DNA of 64,000 nt from Sphaerimonospora thailandensis (lineage in GTDB: Bacteria; Actinomycetota; Actinomycetes; Streptosporangiales; Streptosporangiaceae), in the NCBI RefSeq assembly GCF_016863115.1, contig NZ_BOOG01000033.1:21695-85694 (forward strand). Direction: 5' to 3'. Position 1 is the first letter of the stretch. The number at the start of each line of letters is the position of its first letter. The notes beneath the pieces were generated by a model. It was given only the letters and a program-made list of their open reading frames with translations, was not told the DNA's origin and did no database searches. Positions 54,583-64,000 of the stretch are shown here, in pieces. Made by a program: the position numbers and the translations under genes.

Positions 54583-55803
54583 TCACCGGAAGATGCCCGT
54601 GTGGCCGAGGGAGTAGCGGCCCGGCTGCGGATACACGGCCAGCCCGTGCGGCCCGGCGCCGACGCGGATGGTGCGGATGACCTTGCCGTTCCGGGTGTCG
54701 AAGACGTAGACGACGCCGTGGTAGCGGCCGCTGAGCCACAGCTTCGTGCCGTCCGCCGACACGCCGCCCATGTCCGGTGAGCCGCCGCCCGGGATCCGCC
54801 AGACGTCCATCACCTTCCGCTTCGCGAACGACACGACGGACACCGACCCCTCGTTCCGGTTCGACACGTACAGGAGGCGCGAGTCGCGGCTGACGTAGAG
54901 GCCGTGCGCGCCCCGCCCGGTCGGCAGGAACCGGATGACCTTGTACGTCGCCGCGTCCACGAGCCACACCCCGTGCCGGGCCATGTCCGCCACATAGAAG
55001 ACGGTGCCGTCGGGCGACAGCTTCACATCCTGCGGCATGCTCGTGCCGCCCAGGGTGATGCGGCGGATCACCCTGGGCGTACGCCAGTCGAGCACGACCA
55101 GGTGGCCGCTGAACTCGCAGCTCGCCAGGAAGACCGAGGTGTCGGCGGTGAAGTCGCCGTGGTTGATGCCCCGGCAGGGCATCGACAGCGAGTGCAGCAG
55201 CCGCATGCTGTGCGGGTCACGCAGGTCGAGCTGGTTGTTCCGCTCCGCCATGACCATGGCGTACTTCCCGTCCGGGGAGAAGTACAGGTTGTAGGGATCC
55301 TCCACGGGCACCGGGCGGCCCGGTTTGCCGGTCCGGGGGTCGATGGGAGTCAGGAAGTTGCCCTGGTTGTTGTTCACCCACAGCGTCTTGAGGTCCCAGG
55401 ACGGCACGACATGCTGGGGCAGTGCCCCGACCCGGAAGTGCCGCACGATCCGGTACGTCTCCGGGTCGATGACGTCGACCGTGCCGCTCTCGCTGTTGGG
55501 CACGTACACGAGGGAGCGGAAGCCCTTGACGACGGGGCTGAGCATCCCGGGCCGGTCGGCGGCGTAGACGTCGACCGGCTTCTGGGCCTCCGCCTGGTGC
55601 GGCCCGGCGGCGCCGGGCGCCAATGGCGGGGCCGCCGCGGGCGGGGCGCTCGTAGCTCGCGACGGAGCGGCCGGCGACGATGCGGCCCGCGGCACGGGCG
55701 GCTGCGCCGCACAGCCGCTGAGGACGAATCCTTCCAGGATCATGAGCACCACGGTCACGGCCCCGGCTCCACGCGCTCGTCTCACGCCTGCCCCTTGAGT
55801 CAT
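54583..55803 (-). CDS. YncE-like beta-propeller lipoprotein
   Basis: 406 residues. The N-terminus has a lipobox (ILEGFVLSGC, Cys about 31) and a Pro/Ala-rich linker to about residue 75. A seven-bladed 40-residue repeat propeller follows: LVYVPNSESGTVDVIDPETY, TLWVNNNQGNFLTPIDPRTG, KYAMVMAERNNQLDLRDPHS, TVFYVADMARHGVWLVDAAT, LLYVSNRNEGSVSVVSFAKR, KLWLSGRYHGVVYVFDTRNG. It is anchored outside the membrane and may bind a ligand or metal. The 280 bp before the IclR gene hold its promoter only. Confidence 0.88.
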   Translation of the reverse strand: MTQGAGVRRARGAGAVTVVLMILEGFVLSGCAAQPPVPRAASSPAAPSRATSAPPAAAPPLAPGAAGPHQAEAQKPVDVYAADRPGMLSPVVKGFRSLVYVPNSESGTVDVIDPETYRIVRHFRVGALPQHVVPSWDLKTLWVNNNQGNFLTPIDPRTGKPGRPVPVEDPYNLYFSPDGKYAMVMAERNNQLDLRDPHSMRLLHSLSMPCRGINHGDFTADTSVFLASCEFSGHLVVLDWRTPRVIRRITLGGTSMPQDVKLSPDGTVFYVADMARHGVWLVDAATYKVIRFLPTGRGAHGLYVSRDSRLLYVSNRNEGSVSVVSFAKRKVMDVWRIPGGGSPDMGGVSADGTKLWLSGRYHGVVYVFDTRNGKVIRTIRVGAGPHGLAVYPQPGRYSLGHTGIFR

Positions 55804-56081
55804 GGCGGGCGAAGCTTCGGCCGCCCCCGGTCACCCGACGACCGGCCGCGGGTCCGCGGGAGCGGTACGGCGCGGCGGGTCGAGGAGACGCTAAAGCCCA
55901 CCGGATGCGGCCTGAAGGCGCTTTACCTGCTCTTGCCCGCGCCCTTCCCCGTCGCCGACCACGGCGTGCCCGGCTCACGAGGTGAGGCCGTCGGTGCCGG
56001 CATGAGCGGTGTTTGACCATGACTCGGCGTGCGGAGAACGCGGAGCGCGAGGAGCTGGAGGGCGCGTGGGAGCACGATGCG

Positions 56082-56963
56082 TCAGAGGAAGGACATGGGA
56101 GGGCCCTCCGCGCGGGTACGCCCCGTCGCCTGGACCGCCAGGACGGGAAAGGGCCGGTCCAGGGCGGACGAGATGGCGTGTGCGGTCCGCCTGACCAGGT
56201 CCGCGACCTCCGCCGACACGGCGCGGGGCGAGGCGCCCGCCACGCTGATCGCCATGACGACCCTGCCGTCCGGGCCGAAAACGGGGGCGGCGGCGCAGAC
56301 GATGCCCTCGGCGAACTCCTCCTTGGCATAGGCGACGCCGCGCCGCCGGACCACGTGGAGCTCCCGGTCGAGGGCGGCATGGCCGATGAGCGTGCGGCGG
56401 GTCATCCGCGGCAGGTCGCCGCGATCTCTGAAGGCGGCGTGGAGCTCATGATTGAACGCGAGCAGCACCTTGCCGCCCGCGGTGCAGTGCAACGGTGCGC
56501 GGTCGACCTCGTCGGAGGGCGTGCTCACCCGGCCGTGCCCGTACACCCGCTCGACATAGGCGATCTCCATTCCCCGGGGGACGGCCAGGTTGACGGTCTG
56601 CCGGGTCGCCTCGTAGAGACGGATCAGGTGCGGCAGGACCATGCGCCGCGTGCCGGGGACCATCCTCGGCCCCGGCCCCGCCAGGTTGATCAGTTTCTGG
56701 CCGATGGTGTAGTCGGAGTCGATCCGCTGCGCGAGCCCGGTGGCGCACAGCACACCGAGCAGGCGATGCGCGGTCGTCTTGGGCAGACCGGTCCTCCTGG
56801 ACAGCTCGGCCAGTCCCACCGGACCGGCGGCCGCGCTCAAATAGGTGAGAATCGCCGTCGCCCTTTCCAGACTGCCGGTCGATGGCGGCGGCGAGGCCGG
56901 CGGCGGTGGAAACGGCGTGGGGTGATATGACGCTTTTCCCTGATGGGTGATGGCTCTCGGCAT
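56082..56963 (-). CDS. IclR-family regulator divergent from the geosmin/encapsulin operon
   Basis: 293 residues. A Pro-rich N-terminal tail, then the HTH: SLERATAILTYLSAAAGPVG, LAELSRRTGLPKTTAHRLLG. The effector domain has GMEIAYVERVYGHGRVSTPS, CTAGGKVLLAF, RRRGVAYAKEEFAEGIVCAA and GRVVMAISVAGASPRAV. ATG 56963 has AGGA at the right spacing. Being 186 bp from the polyprenyl synthase start, it is the natural candidate to control the cluster. Confidence 0.9.
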   Translation of the reverse strand: MPRAITHQGKASYHPTPFPPPPASPPPSTGSLERATAILTYLSAAAGPVGLAELSRRTGLPKTTAHRLLGVLCATGLAQRIDSDYTIGQKLINLAGPGPRMVPGTRRMVLPHLIRLYEATRQTVNLAVPRGMEIAYVERVYGHGRVSTPSDEVDRAPLHCTAGGKVLLAFNHELHAAFRDRGDLPRMTRRTLIGHAALDRELHVVRRRGVAYAKEEFAEGIVCAAAPVFGPDGRVVMAISVAGASPRAVSAEVADLVRRTAHAISSALDRPFPVLAVQATGRTRAEGPPMSFL

Positions 56964-57064
56964 TCTGTCCTGTTCGCCTAACGGATGGATCGGGGCACGC
57001 TCCGGCTCTCGGCATCGGAGTGCATGATTACCCAGCGACATGTATGGCCACACTCCGCCTCCGC

Positions 57065-57079
57065 ATTCCGCTCTCCGGA
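57065..57079. promoter_or_regulatory. IclR-type dyad in the cluster promoter
   Basis: TTCCG-ctctc-CGGAA is a 15-bp inverted repeat midway between the IclR and polyprenyl synthase starts. Its size suits an IclR operator, although one short dyad could be chance. Confidence 0.4.
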
Positions 57080-57149
57080 ACGGCTTCTTTAACGCGTCGT
57101 GACCAAAAGATAGCGTCCTGTCATCGGGCTTCCTTGAGGGGGACTGGCG

Positions 57150-58418
57150 ATGACGGTGGAGACCGGCCAGGCGTCGATCGGTCACGCGACCGACGAGCGG
57201 GCGGGGGACCAGAGGGCAGGAGACGAGAGGGCAGGGGACGCGGTACGGAAGACGCCACAGGACACGCCGGACGAGGCGGCGGAGCGGGTGAGGGCGCTGG
57301 TCGACCGGCGGCTCGCCCTGTTCCTCGACGAACACTCGGCTCCGGTCGCCGATCCCGAGGTGGCGACGGCCTACCGCTTCCTGCGGAACTTCATCCTCGG
57401 CGGCGGCAAGCGGGTCCGCCCGCTGCTGTGCTACTGGGGCTGGCGGGGGGCGGGCGGCGGCGACCACGAGCAGATCATCACCGTGGGGGCGGCCCTCGAG
57501 CTCTGCCACTCGGGCCTGCTCATCCATGACGACATCATGGACGGCAGCGAGTTGCGCCGAGGCCGTCCCGCCCTGCACCGCAGCCTCGCCGGCCTGCGCC
57601 CGGACCCGGGCCGCGACCCACACCGGGACCCACACCCGGACCCACGCCGGGACCCACACCCGGACCCGGACCCACACCGGGATTCACGCAGGGGAGCCGA
57701 TGTGTCCGGGGAGCCGGCGGGTCCCTCGTTCGGGCAGGCGGCGGCGATCCTGCTGGGCACGCTCACGCTCGCCTGGTCCGACGAGCTGCTGTCCGGCAGC
57801 GGGGCCGAGCCGTCGCGCCTGCGGGCCGCCCACGTCCTGTTCGACCGGCTGCGGACCGAGGTGATCGCCGGTCAGTACCTGGACATCCTCGCCCAGTCGC
57901 GCGGTCCGGCGACGGTGGAGGAGGCGCTCACGGTGGTGAGGTACAAAACGGCGAAATACACCGTGGAGCGACCGTTGCAGATCGGCGGGGCCCTCGCGGG
58001 GGCGGCCCCGTCCCTGCTCGATCTCTACTCCCGGTTCGGGCTGCCCCTGGGCGAGGCCTTCCAACTGCGCGACGACGTGCTCGGAATGTTCGGCGACCCG
58101 GCCGAGACCGGCAAGCCGGTGCTCGACGACCTCCGAGAGGGAAAGCACACCCTTCTCATGGCACACGCCCGTCAACGGGCCTCCGGCAGCGACGCGCGCC
58201 ACCTGTCGACCTGGCACGGCAACCCGGAGCTGACCGAGGAACGCGCCGCGGAACTACGTCAGATCGTGATCGACACGGGTGCGCTGGCCCACGTCGAGAC
58301 GATGATCGGCGAGCGGGCCGGCGAGGCGCTGCGCGTGCTCGCCGCCGCGCCGATCGAGCCGTACGTCAAGGAGGGGCTGGCCGCCCTGACCGACAGGCTC
58401 GTCCACCGCTCCCGATAA
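57150..58418 (+). CDS. Trans-polyprenyl diphosphate synthase (FPP/GGPP-type) with repeat insertion
   Basis: 422 residues. It condenses IPP onto allylic diphosphates. The first Asp-rich motif is LLIHDDIMD (D127, D128, D131) and the second is [13 protein letters not shown]; the N-terminal [13 protein letters not shown] supplies the IPP-binding GGKR..R. The FARM lacks the two-residue insertion of bacterial FPP synthases, so chain length is uncertain. Residues about 1-40 are a low-complexity tail with RAGDE repeats. Residues about 150-182 are a DPHPDP-type insert after HRSLAGL. Either disordered segment might guide the enzyme to the shell. It is first in the operon and could supply farnesyl diphosphate to the geosmin synthase. 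Confidence 0.9.
   Translation: MTVETGQASIGHATDERAGDQRAGDERAGDAVRKTPQDTPDEAAERVRALVDRRLALFLDEHSAPVADPEVATAYRFLRNFILGGGKRVRPLLCYWGWRGAGGGDHEQIITVGAALELCHSGLLIHDDIMDGSELRRGRPALHRSLAGLRPDPGRDPHRDPHPDPRRDPHPDPDPHRDSRRGADVSGEPAGPSFGQAAAILLGTLTLAWSDELLSGSGAEPSRLRAAHVLFDRLRTEVIAGQYLDILAQSRGPATVEEALTVVRYKTAKYTVERPLQIGGALAGAAPSLLDLYSRFGLPLGEAFQLRDDVLGMFGDPAETGKPVLDDLREGKHTLLMAHARQRASGSDARHLSTWHGNPELTEERAAELRQIVIDTGALAHVETMIGERAGEALRVLAAAPIEPYVKEGLAALTDRLVHRSR
57600..57682 (+). repeat. Minisatellite of gacccacaccgg-type units inside the synthase gene
   Basis: About 80 bp of imperfect tandem 12-bp-period units (cgggacccacac and variants) encoding alternating Asp-Pro-His/Arg. It is in frame and absent from usual polyprenyl synthases, hence a probable recent expansion. 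Confidence 0.8.
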
Positions 58419-58500
58419 CCGATCCCCGCGCATCGGCGCGGATTCCCTCGAACCCATCCCACGTGATCGCATGGCACGTCAACGCAGAGGAGTGCAGGTC

Positions 58501-59895
58501 ATGACGGAGACGACCACCTCGAACGGGCAGCCGCAGCTGAGCCTCGGCACCGCCGCCGCGCGGAACCTGGCGACGACCACCAAGTCGGTGCCCCAGATGC
58601 AGGAGATCACCTCGCGGCACCTGCTGCGCGTGCTCCCCTGGGTCCAGGTGCTGGGCGGCACCTACCGGGTCAACCGGCGGCTCAGCTACACACTGGGGGA
58701 CGGGCGGATCACGTTCGTCTCCACGGGAGCGGACATCGACGTCATCCCCGCCGAGCTGTGCGAGCTGCCCGCGCTGCGCGATTTCGACGACACCGACACG
58801 CTGGAGGCGCTGGCCGGGAGGTTCAGCCAGCGGGAGTTCGAGCCGGGCGACGTGCTCGCCGCCGCGGGCATGCCCACCGACCGGGTGATCCTGATCGCGC
58901 ACGGCAAGGTCAACAAGATCGAGCCCGGTCCGTACGGCGCCGACACGGTGACCGAGGTCCTGGGCGGCGGCGACCACCTCGGCGGCCGGATGCTGACCGA
59001 GGACGCGCCCGACTGGGCCTTCACCGCGAAGGCCGTCACCGGGTGCACGGCGCTGGTCCTCACCCGGCAGGCCTTCCAGGAGATCCTCGCCCAGTCGGCC
59101 GAGCTGCGGGCGCATCTGGAGGACCGGCGGCGGAACGGCCCGGAGCGCACGCTCAACGCCCACGGCGAGGCGGCGATCGAGCTGGCGGCCGGGCACGCGG
59201 GGGAGGTGGCGCTGCCCGGGACGTTCGTGGACTACGAGCTGGAGCCCCGGGAGTATGAGCTGAGCGTGGCGCAGACGGTGTTGCGGGTGCACACGCGGGT
59301 GGCGGATCTGTACAACGAGCCGATGAACCAGACCGAGCAGCAGCTGCGGCTGACGATCGAGGCGCTGCGTGAGCGGCAGGAGCACGAGCTGGTCAACAAC
59401 CGCGAGTTCGGCCTGCTGCACAACGCCGACCCGGGCCAGCGCATCCACACCCGCACCGGCCCGCCGACTCCGGACGACATGGACGCGCTGCTCGCCAAGG
59501 TGTGGAAGGAGCCGAGCCACATCCTGGCGCACCCGAAGGCGATCTCCGCGTTCGCCCGGGAGTGCAACAGCCGCGGCCTCTACCCCCAGACGGTCGACTA
59601 CCACGGAAACCGGGTCCCGGCCTGGCGCGGCGTGCCGATCCTGCCCTGCAACAAGATCCCGGTCAGCGACCGCGGACTGAGCTCGATCATGGCGATGCGG
59701 ACCGGCGAGGCCGAGCAGGGCGTCATCGGCCTGCACCGCACCGGGCTGCCGGATGAGTACCAGCCGGGCGTGTCGGTCCGGTTCATGGGGATCAACGACA
59801 AGGCGATCATCTCGTACCTGGTGACGATCTACTACTCGGCCGCGGTGCTGGTGCCGGACGCCCTGGGTGTCATGGAGAGCGTTGAGCTCGGCTAG
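58501..59895 (+). CDS. Family 2B encapsulin shell protein with cyclic-nucleotide-binding-like insertion
   Basis: 464 residues. HK97-fold shell of the SrpI-like family 2: N-arm [41 protein letters not shown], then after the insertion [70 protein letters not shown], and [20 protein letters not shown]. Residues about 62-220 of the E-loop hold a Crp-like domain ([40 protein letters not shown]). The canonical phosphate-binding Arg-Ser/Thr-Ala is replaced (DWAFTAKA), so nucleotide binding is doubtful. AGAGGAG at 58486-58492 sets the start. It assembles the compartment expected to hold the terpene enzymes. Confidence 0.93.
   Translation: MTETTTSNGQPQLSLGTAAARNLATTTKSVPQMQEITSRHLLRVLPWVQVLGGTYRVNRRLSYTLGDGRITFVSTGADIDVIPAELCELPALRDFDDTDTLEALAGRFSQREFEPGDVLAAAGMPTDRVILIAHGKVNKIEPGPYGADTVTEVLGGGDHLGGRMLTEDAPDWAFTAKAVTGCTALVLTRQAFQEILAQSAELRAHLEDRRRNGPERTLNAHGEAAIELAAGHAGEVALPGTFVDYELEPREYELSVAQTVLRVHTRVADLYNEPMNQTEQQLRLTIEALRERQEHELVNNREFGLLHNADPGQRIHTRTGPPTPDDMDALLAKVWKEPSHILAHPKAISAFARECNSRGLYPQTVDYHGNRVPAWRGVPILPCNKIPVSDRGLSSIMAMRTGEAEQGVIGLHRTGLPDEYQPGVSVRFMGINDKAIISYLVTIYYSAAVLVPDALGVMESVELG
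59162..59432 (+). repeat. 271-bp block identical to 62610-62880 (shell gene 1 copy)
   Basis: Base-by-base reading shows no difference between 59162-59432 and 62610-62880 (constant offset 3448). Both sides diverge at once. The block encodes [10 protein letters not shown] through LLHNAD of the shell core and points to recent duplication or gene conversion. Confidence 0.93.
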
Positions 59896-62322
<2,427 letters not shown>

Positions 62323-62330
62323 CTTCCCGC

Positions 62331-62375
62331 CGGGCCGTACGGAGCCGGGCCGTACGGAGCCGGGCCGTACGGAGG
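62331..62375 (+). repeat. Three 15-bp tandem units before shell gene 2
   Basis: cgggccgtacggagc repeats three times, the last ending in g rather than c, between the geosmin synthase stop and the shell-2 start. If translation began at the upstream ATG 62300 it would encode GRTEP repeats. Confidence 0.85.
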
Positions 62376-62383
62376 CGGGCTTC

Positions 62384-63346
62384 ATGGAGGACGGACGGAC
62401 GAGCCTGGACACCGCGGCCGCGCGGAAGCTGGCGACGACCGCCAAGTCGCCGCCGCGGACCCAGGAGATCACCGCACGCCATCTGATCCGGGTGCTGCCG
62501 TGGGTGGAGGCGACCGGCGGCGTCTACCGGCTGAACCGGCGCCGCACCTATGGCCGTCCCCTCCCCAGCCGGCTCGGTCATGGCCGATCCGGGCCGCGGG
62601 TGAACCGGTACGGCGAGGCGGCGATCGAGCTGGCGGCCGGGCACGCGGGGGAGGTGGCGCTGCCCGGGACGTTCGTGGACTACGAGCTGGAGCCCCGGGA
62701 GTATGAGCTGAGCGTGGCGCAGACGGTGTTGCGGGTGCACACGCGGGTGGCGGATCTGTACAACGAGCCGATGAACCAGACCGAGCAGCAGCTGCGGCTG
62801 ACGATCGAGGCGCTGCGTGAGCGGCAGGAGCACGAGCTGGTCAACAACCGCGAGTTCGGCCTGCTGCACAACGCCGACCCCCGCCAGCGCATCAGGACCC
62901 GCACCGGCACCGGCCCGCCGACTCCGGACGACCTCGACGAGCTGCTCTGCCGGCGCAGGAAGTCCCGCTGCTTTCTGGCCCATCCCCGGGCGATCGCCGC
63001 GTTCGCCCGGGAGTGCAACAGCAGAGGCGTCTATCCCGACTCGGTGCGGGCGGGGACGGCCACCGTCATCGCGTGGCGCGGCGTGCCGATCCTGCCGTGC
63101 GACAAGATCCCGGTCAGCGACCGAGGGCTGAGCTCGATCCTCGTCATGCGGCTGGGGGAGGACGACCAGGGCGTCATCGGCCTGCACCGCACCGGGCTGC
63201 CGGACGAGTACCAGCCGGGCGTGTCCGTCCGGCTCGCCGGCGTCGACGACAGGGCGATCGCGTCCTACCTCGTCACCGCCTATTACTCGGCGGCAGTCCT
63301 GGTGCCCGACGCCCTCGGCGTCCTCGACGGAGTCGACGTCATTTAA
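62384..63346 (+). CDS. Second encapsulin shell protein lacking the cyclic-nucleotide-binding-like domain
   Basis: 320 residues from ATG 62384, which has GGAGG at 62371-62375; an in-frame ATG at 62300 overlaps the geosmin synthase stop and would add 28 residues. The shell core is kept: [100 protein letters not shown]. The roughly 160-residue E-loop insertion of shell 1 is replaced by a 17-residue basic linker after RRRTYG. Region 62610-62880 is identical in DNA to shell 1. It may co-assemble with shell 1 or form separate particles. Confidence 0.92.
   Translation: MEDGRTSLDTAAARKLATTAKSPPRTQEITARHLIRVLPWVEATGGVYRLNRRRTYGRPLPSRLGHGRSGPRVNRYGEAAIELAAGHAGEVALPGTFVDYELEPREYELSVAQTVLRVHTRVADLYNEPMNQTEQQLRLTIEALRERQEHELVNNREFGLLHNADPRQRIRTRTGTGPPTPDDLDELLCRRRKSRCFLAHPRAIAAFARECNSRGVYPDSVRAGTATVIAWRGVPILPCDKIPVSDRGLSSILVMRLGEDDQGVIGLHRTGLPDEYQPGVSVRLAGVDDRAIASYLVTAYYSAAVLVPDALGVLDGVDVI
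62610..62880 (+). repeat. 271-bp block identical to 59162-59432 (shell gene 2 copy)
   Basis: Second copy of the identical block. The downstream halves of the two genes remain similar but not identical, so the identical patch is younger than the duplication that produced the pair. Confidence 0.93.
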
Positions 63347-63429
63347 GTCGTGTTTCACATCATTTCCTGCCGCGTATGGCCCAGATGTGGCCCAGATGGC
63401 GCAGGTCGCGCAGCTTTCTCGCAGGATCG

Positions 63430-63482
63430 GAACTTCCGCGGGCCCGGGTGCGGTGTCGGCGCCGCCCTACCCGCGGAAGTTC
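63430..63482 (+). terminator. Terminator hairpin of the geosmin/encapsulin operon
   Basis: gaacttccgcggg (63430-63442) pairs perfectly with cccgcggaagttc (63470-63482) over 13 bp with a 27-base loop. It lies about 85 bp after the shell-2 stop. Confidence 0.75.
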
Positions 63483-63820
63483 ACAGGTAGACTTCAGCTA
63501 AGGGTTTCCTCCTCCGCGTCGCGATGCGTCCTTCTGGATCCACGCTCGTGAGGGACGGCATTTTTTCAACACTCCCTGGCCCAGGCCCCGACCGGGGCAC
63601 TCGCCGAACGGTGATCGTGGCTTTTCATAGCGTCCGATCCATACCAGATACCTGATATCAAACGCCGGATATCGTCACTGGTGGGGTTTTTTCTGGGAAT
63701 GATCCATATTTCTGAGCTATAGAAATTTGGAGGGTATTCTGTAGGTGCTCTTGGTGAAAGTTTGGGGATCGGCCCGTTTTTTCGGGCTTCTTCACCCCCC
63801 ATACAGAGGAGTCACCAAGA
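63483..63820 (+). promoter_or_regulatory. A+T-rich leader of a secreted-protein gene, with an attenuator-like hairpin
   Basis: About 340 bp of markedly lower G+C with no gene. It includes gatatc repeats (63655-63672) and a gcccg-tttttt-cgggc hairpin (63772-63787) 33 bases before the GTG start. The hairpin could be a terminator or a 5'-UTR control element. I could not match it to a known riboswitch. Confidence 0.45.
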
Positions 63821-64000
63821 GTGAATCCCACAATGAGGTCGGGTGCCGTCGCGGTGCTGGCGGCGGTCGCCCTGACCACGACTTCGCTGACGGCGGCCAC
63901 CGCCGCCTCGGCTTCCGGCACACAGGCCGCCAACACACAGGCCTCCGCCCCCACACCGCCGCCGGCGTTCTCGCCGCCGGACGCCCAGCAGAGCAAGAGC
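63821..64000 (+). CDS. Secreted protein, 5' end only (runs off window)
   Basis: The frame opens VNPTMRSGAVAVLAAVALTT with a Sec signal peptide ending in TAATAASA or nearby. A Thr/Pro/Ala-rich region follows (QASAPTPPPAFSPPDAQQ) up to the window edge. GAGGA at 63806-63810 supports GTG 63821; ATG 63833 is in frame. The mature domain lies outside, so no function can be given. Confidence 0.7.
   Translation, partial: MNPTMRSGAVAVLAAVALTTTSLTAATAASASGTQAANTQASAPTPPPAFSPPDAQQSKS

Noticed and set aside
63483..63820. A ydaO-type (c-di-AMP) riboswitch in the leader
   Set aside because: Leader length and position fit, but the conserved core elements I know for that class are not present.

Overview
The window is chromosomal DNA from a high-G+C filamentous actinomycete. 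A member of the Streptosporangiales is the likeliest source, but this is inferred from gene content and codon use rather than from a marker gene. Typical signs are GTG starts, ATGA stop/start overlaps, XRE(DUF5753)-DUF397-ATPase regulatory sets, DUF574 methyltransferases, ECF42 sigma factors with DGPF partners, and a geosmin synthase. No rRNA gene, convincing intact tRNA, CRISPR array or insertion sequence is visible.

Layout: 1-2008 (minus) is the proximal end of a group 4 hydrogenase/formate-hydrogenlyase-like operon laid out like mycobacterial Rv0081-Rv0083. 2498-6701 holds two secreted proteins: a YD-repeat protein ending in a phospholipase A2 domain, and a subtilase. 6750-9166 is a LuxR/histidine-kinase two-component system with a phosphatase. 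9224-10441 is a DEDDh/BRCT exonuclease. 10626-13682 is a compact, A+T-richer four-gene operon (TauD-type dioxygenase, TPR membrane protein, PP2C phosphatase, NUDIX). 14197-17748 holds a methyltransferase, a GNAT-DUF952 fusion, an HTH/DUF4180 pair and a small membrane protein. 17846-20032 is the XRE/DUF397/ATPase regulatory set. 20041-21984 has two divergent HNH endonucleases, one resembling phosphorothioate-DNA-dependent enzymes. 22024-28638 is mixed metabolic and surface genes plus an ArsR-ArsC fusion facing a permease. 28773-38335 is an accessory stretch with several gene remnants, an unrecognised 835-residue membrane protein, an erythromycin-esterase gene facing a double-MerR regulator, a VapBC module and a TerD-associated large protein. 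38340-47234 contains regulator/target pairs with visible operators, an intact DGPF-ECF42 pair, and an RHH-DUF4097-ABC exporter operon. 47387-55803 holds a secreted HNH nuclease, a second toxin-antitoxin module, a PaiB-like protein, argG, another two-component system, a DUF6223 protein and a beta-propeller lipoprotein.

The most notable locus is 56082-63482: an IclR regulator divergent from an operon of polyprenyl diphosphate synthase, family 2B encapsulin shell, two-domain geosmin synthase and a second shell. The first shell carries the cyclic-nucleotide-binding-like insertion. The second has lost that insertion yet shares a 271-bp block identical at the nucleotide level with the first. The operon appears to encode a prenyl-diphosphate supply enzyme, a terpene cyclase and two shell protomers of one protein compartment. 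A strong hairpin closes it at 63430-63482.

Several loci show decay: a truncated dihydrofolate-reductase-like gene, a fused and frameshifted DGPF/ECF42 pair, an amidase 5' remnant, a tRNA-like T-arm and a frameshifted small gene. This suggests that 28.7-38.3 kb is a turnover region.
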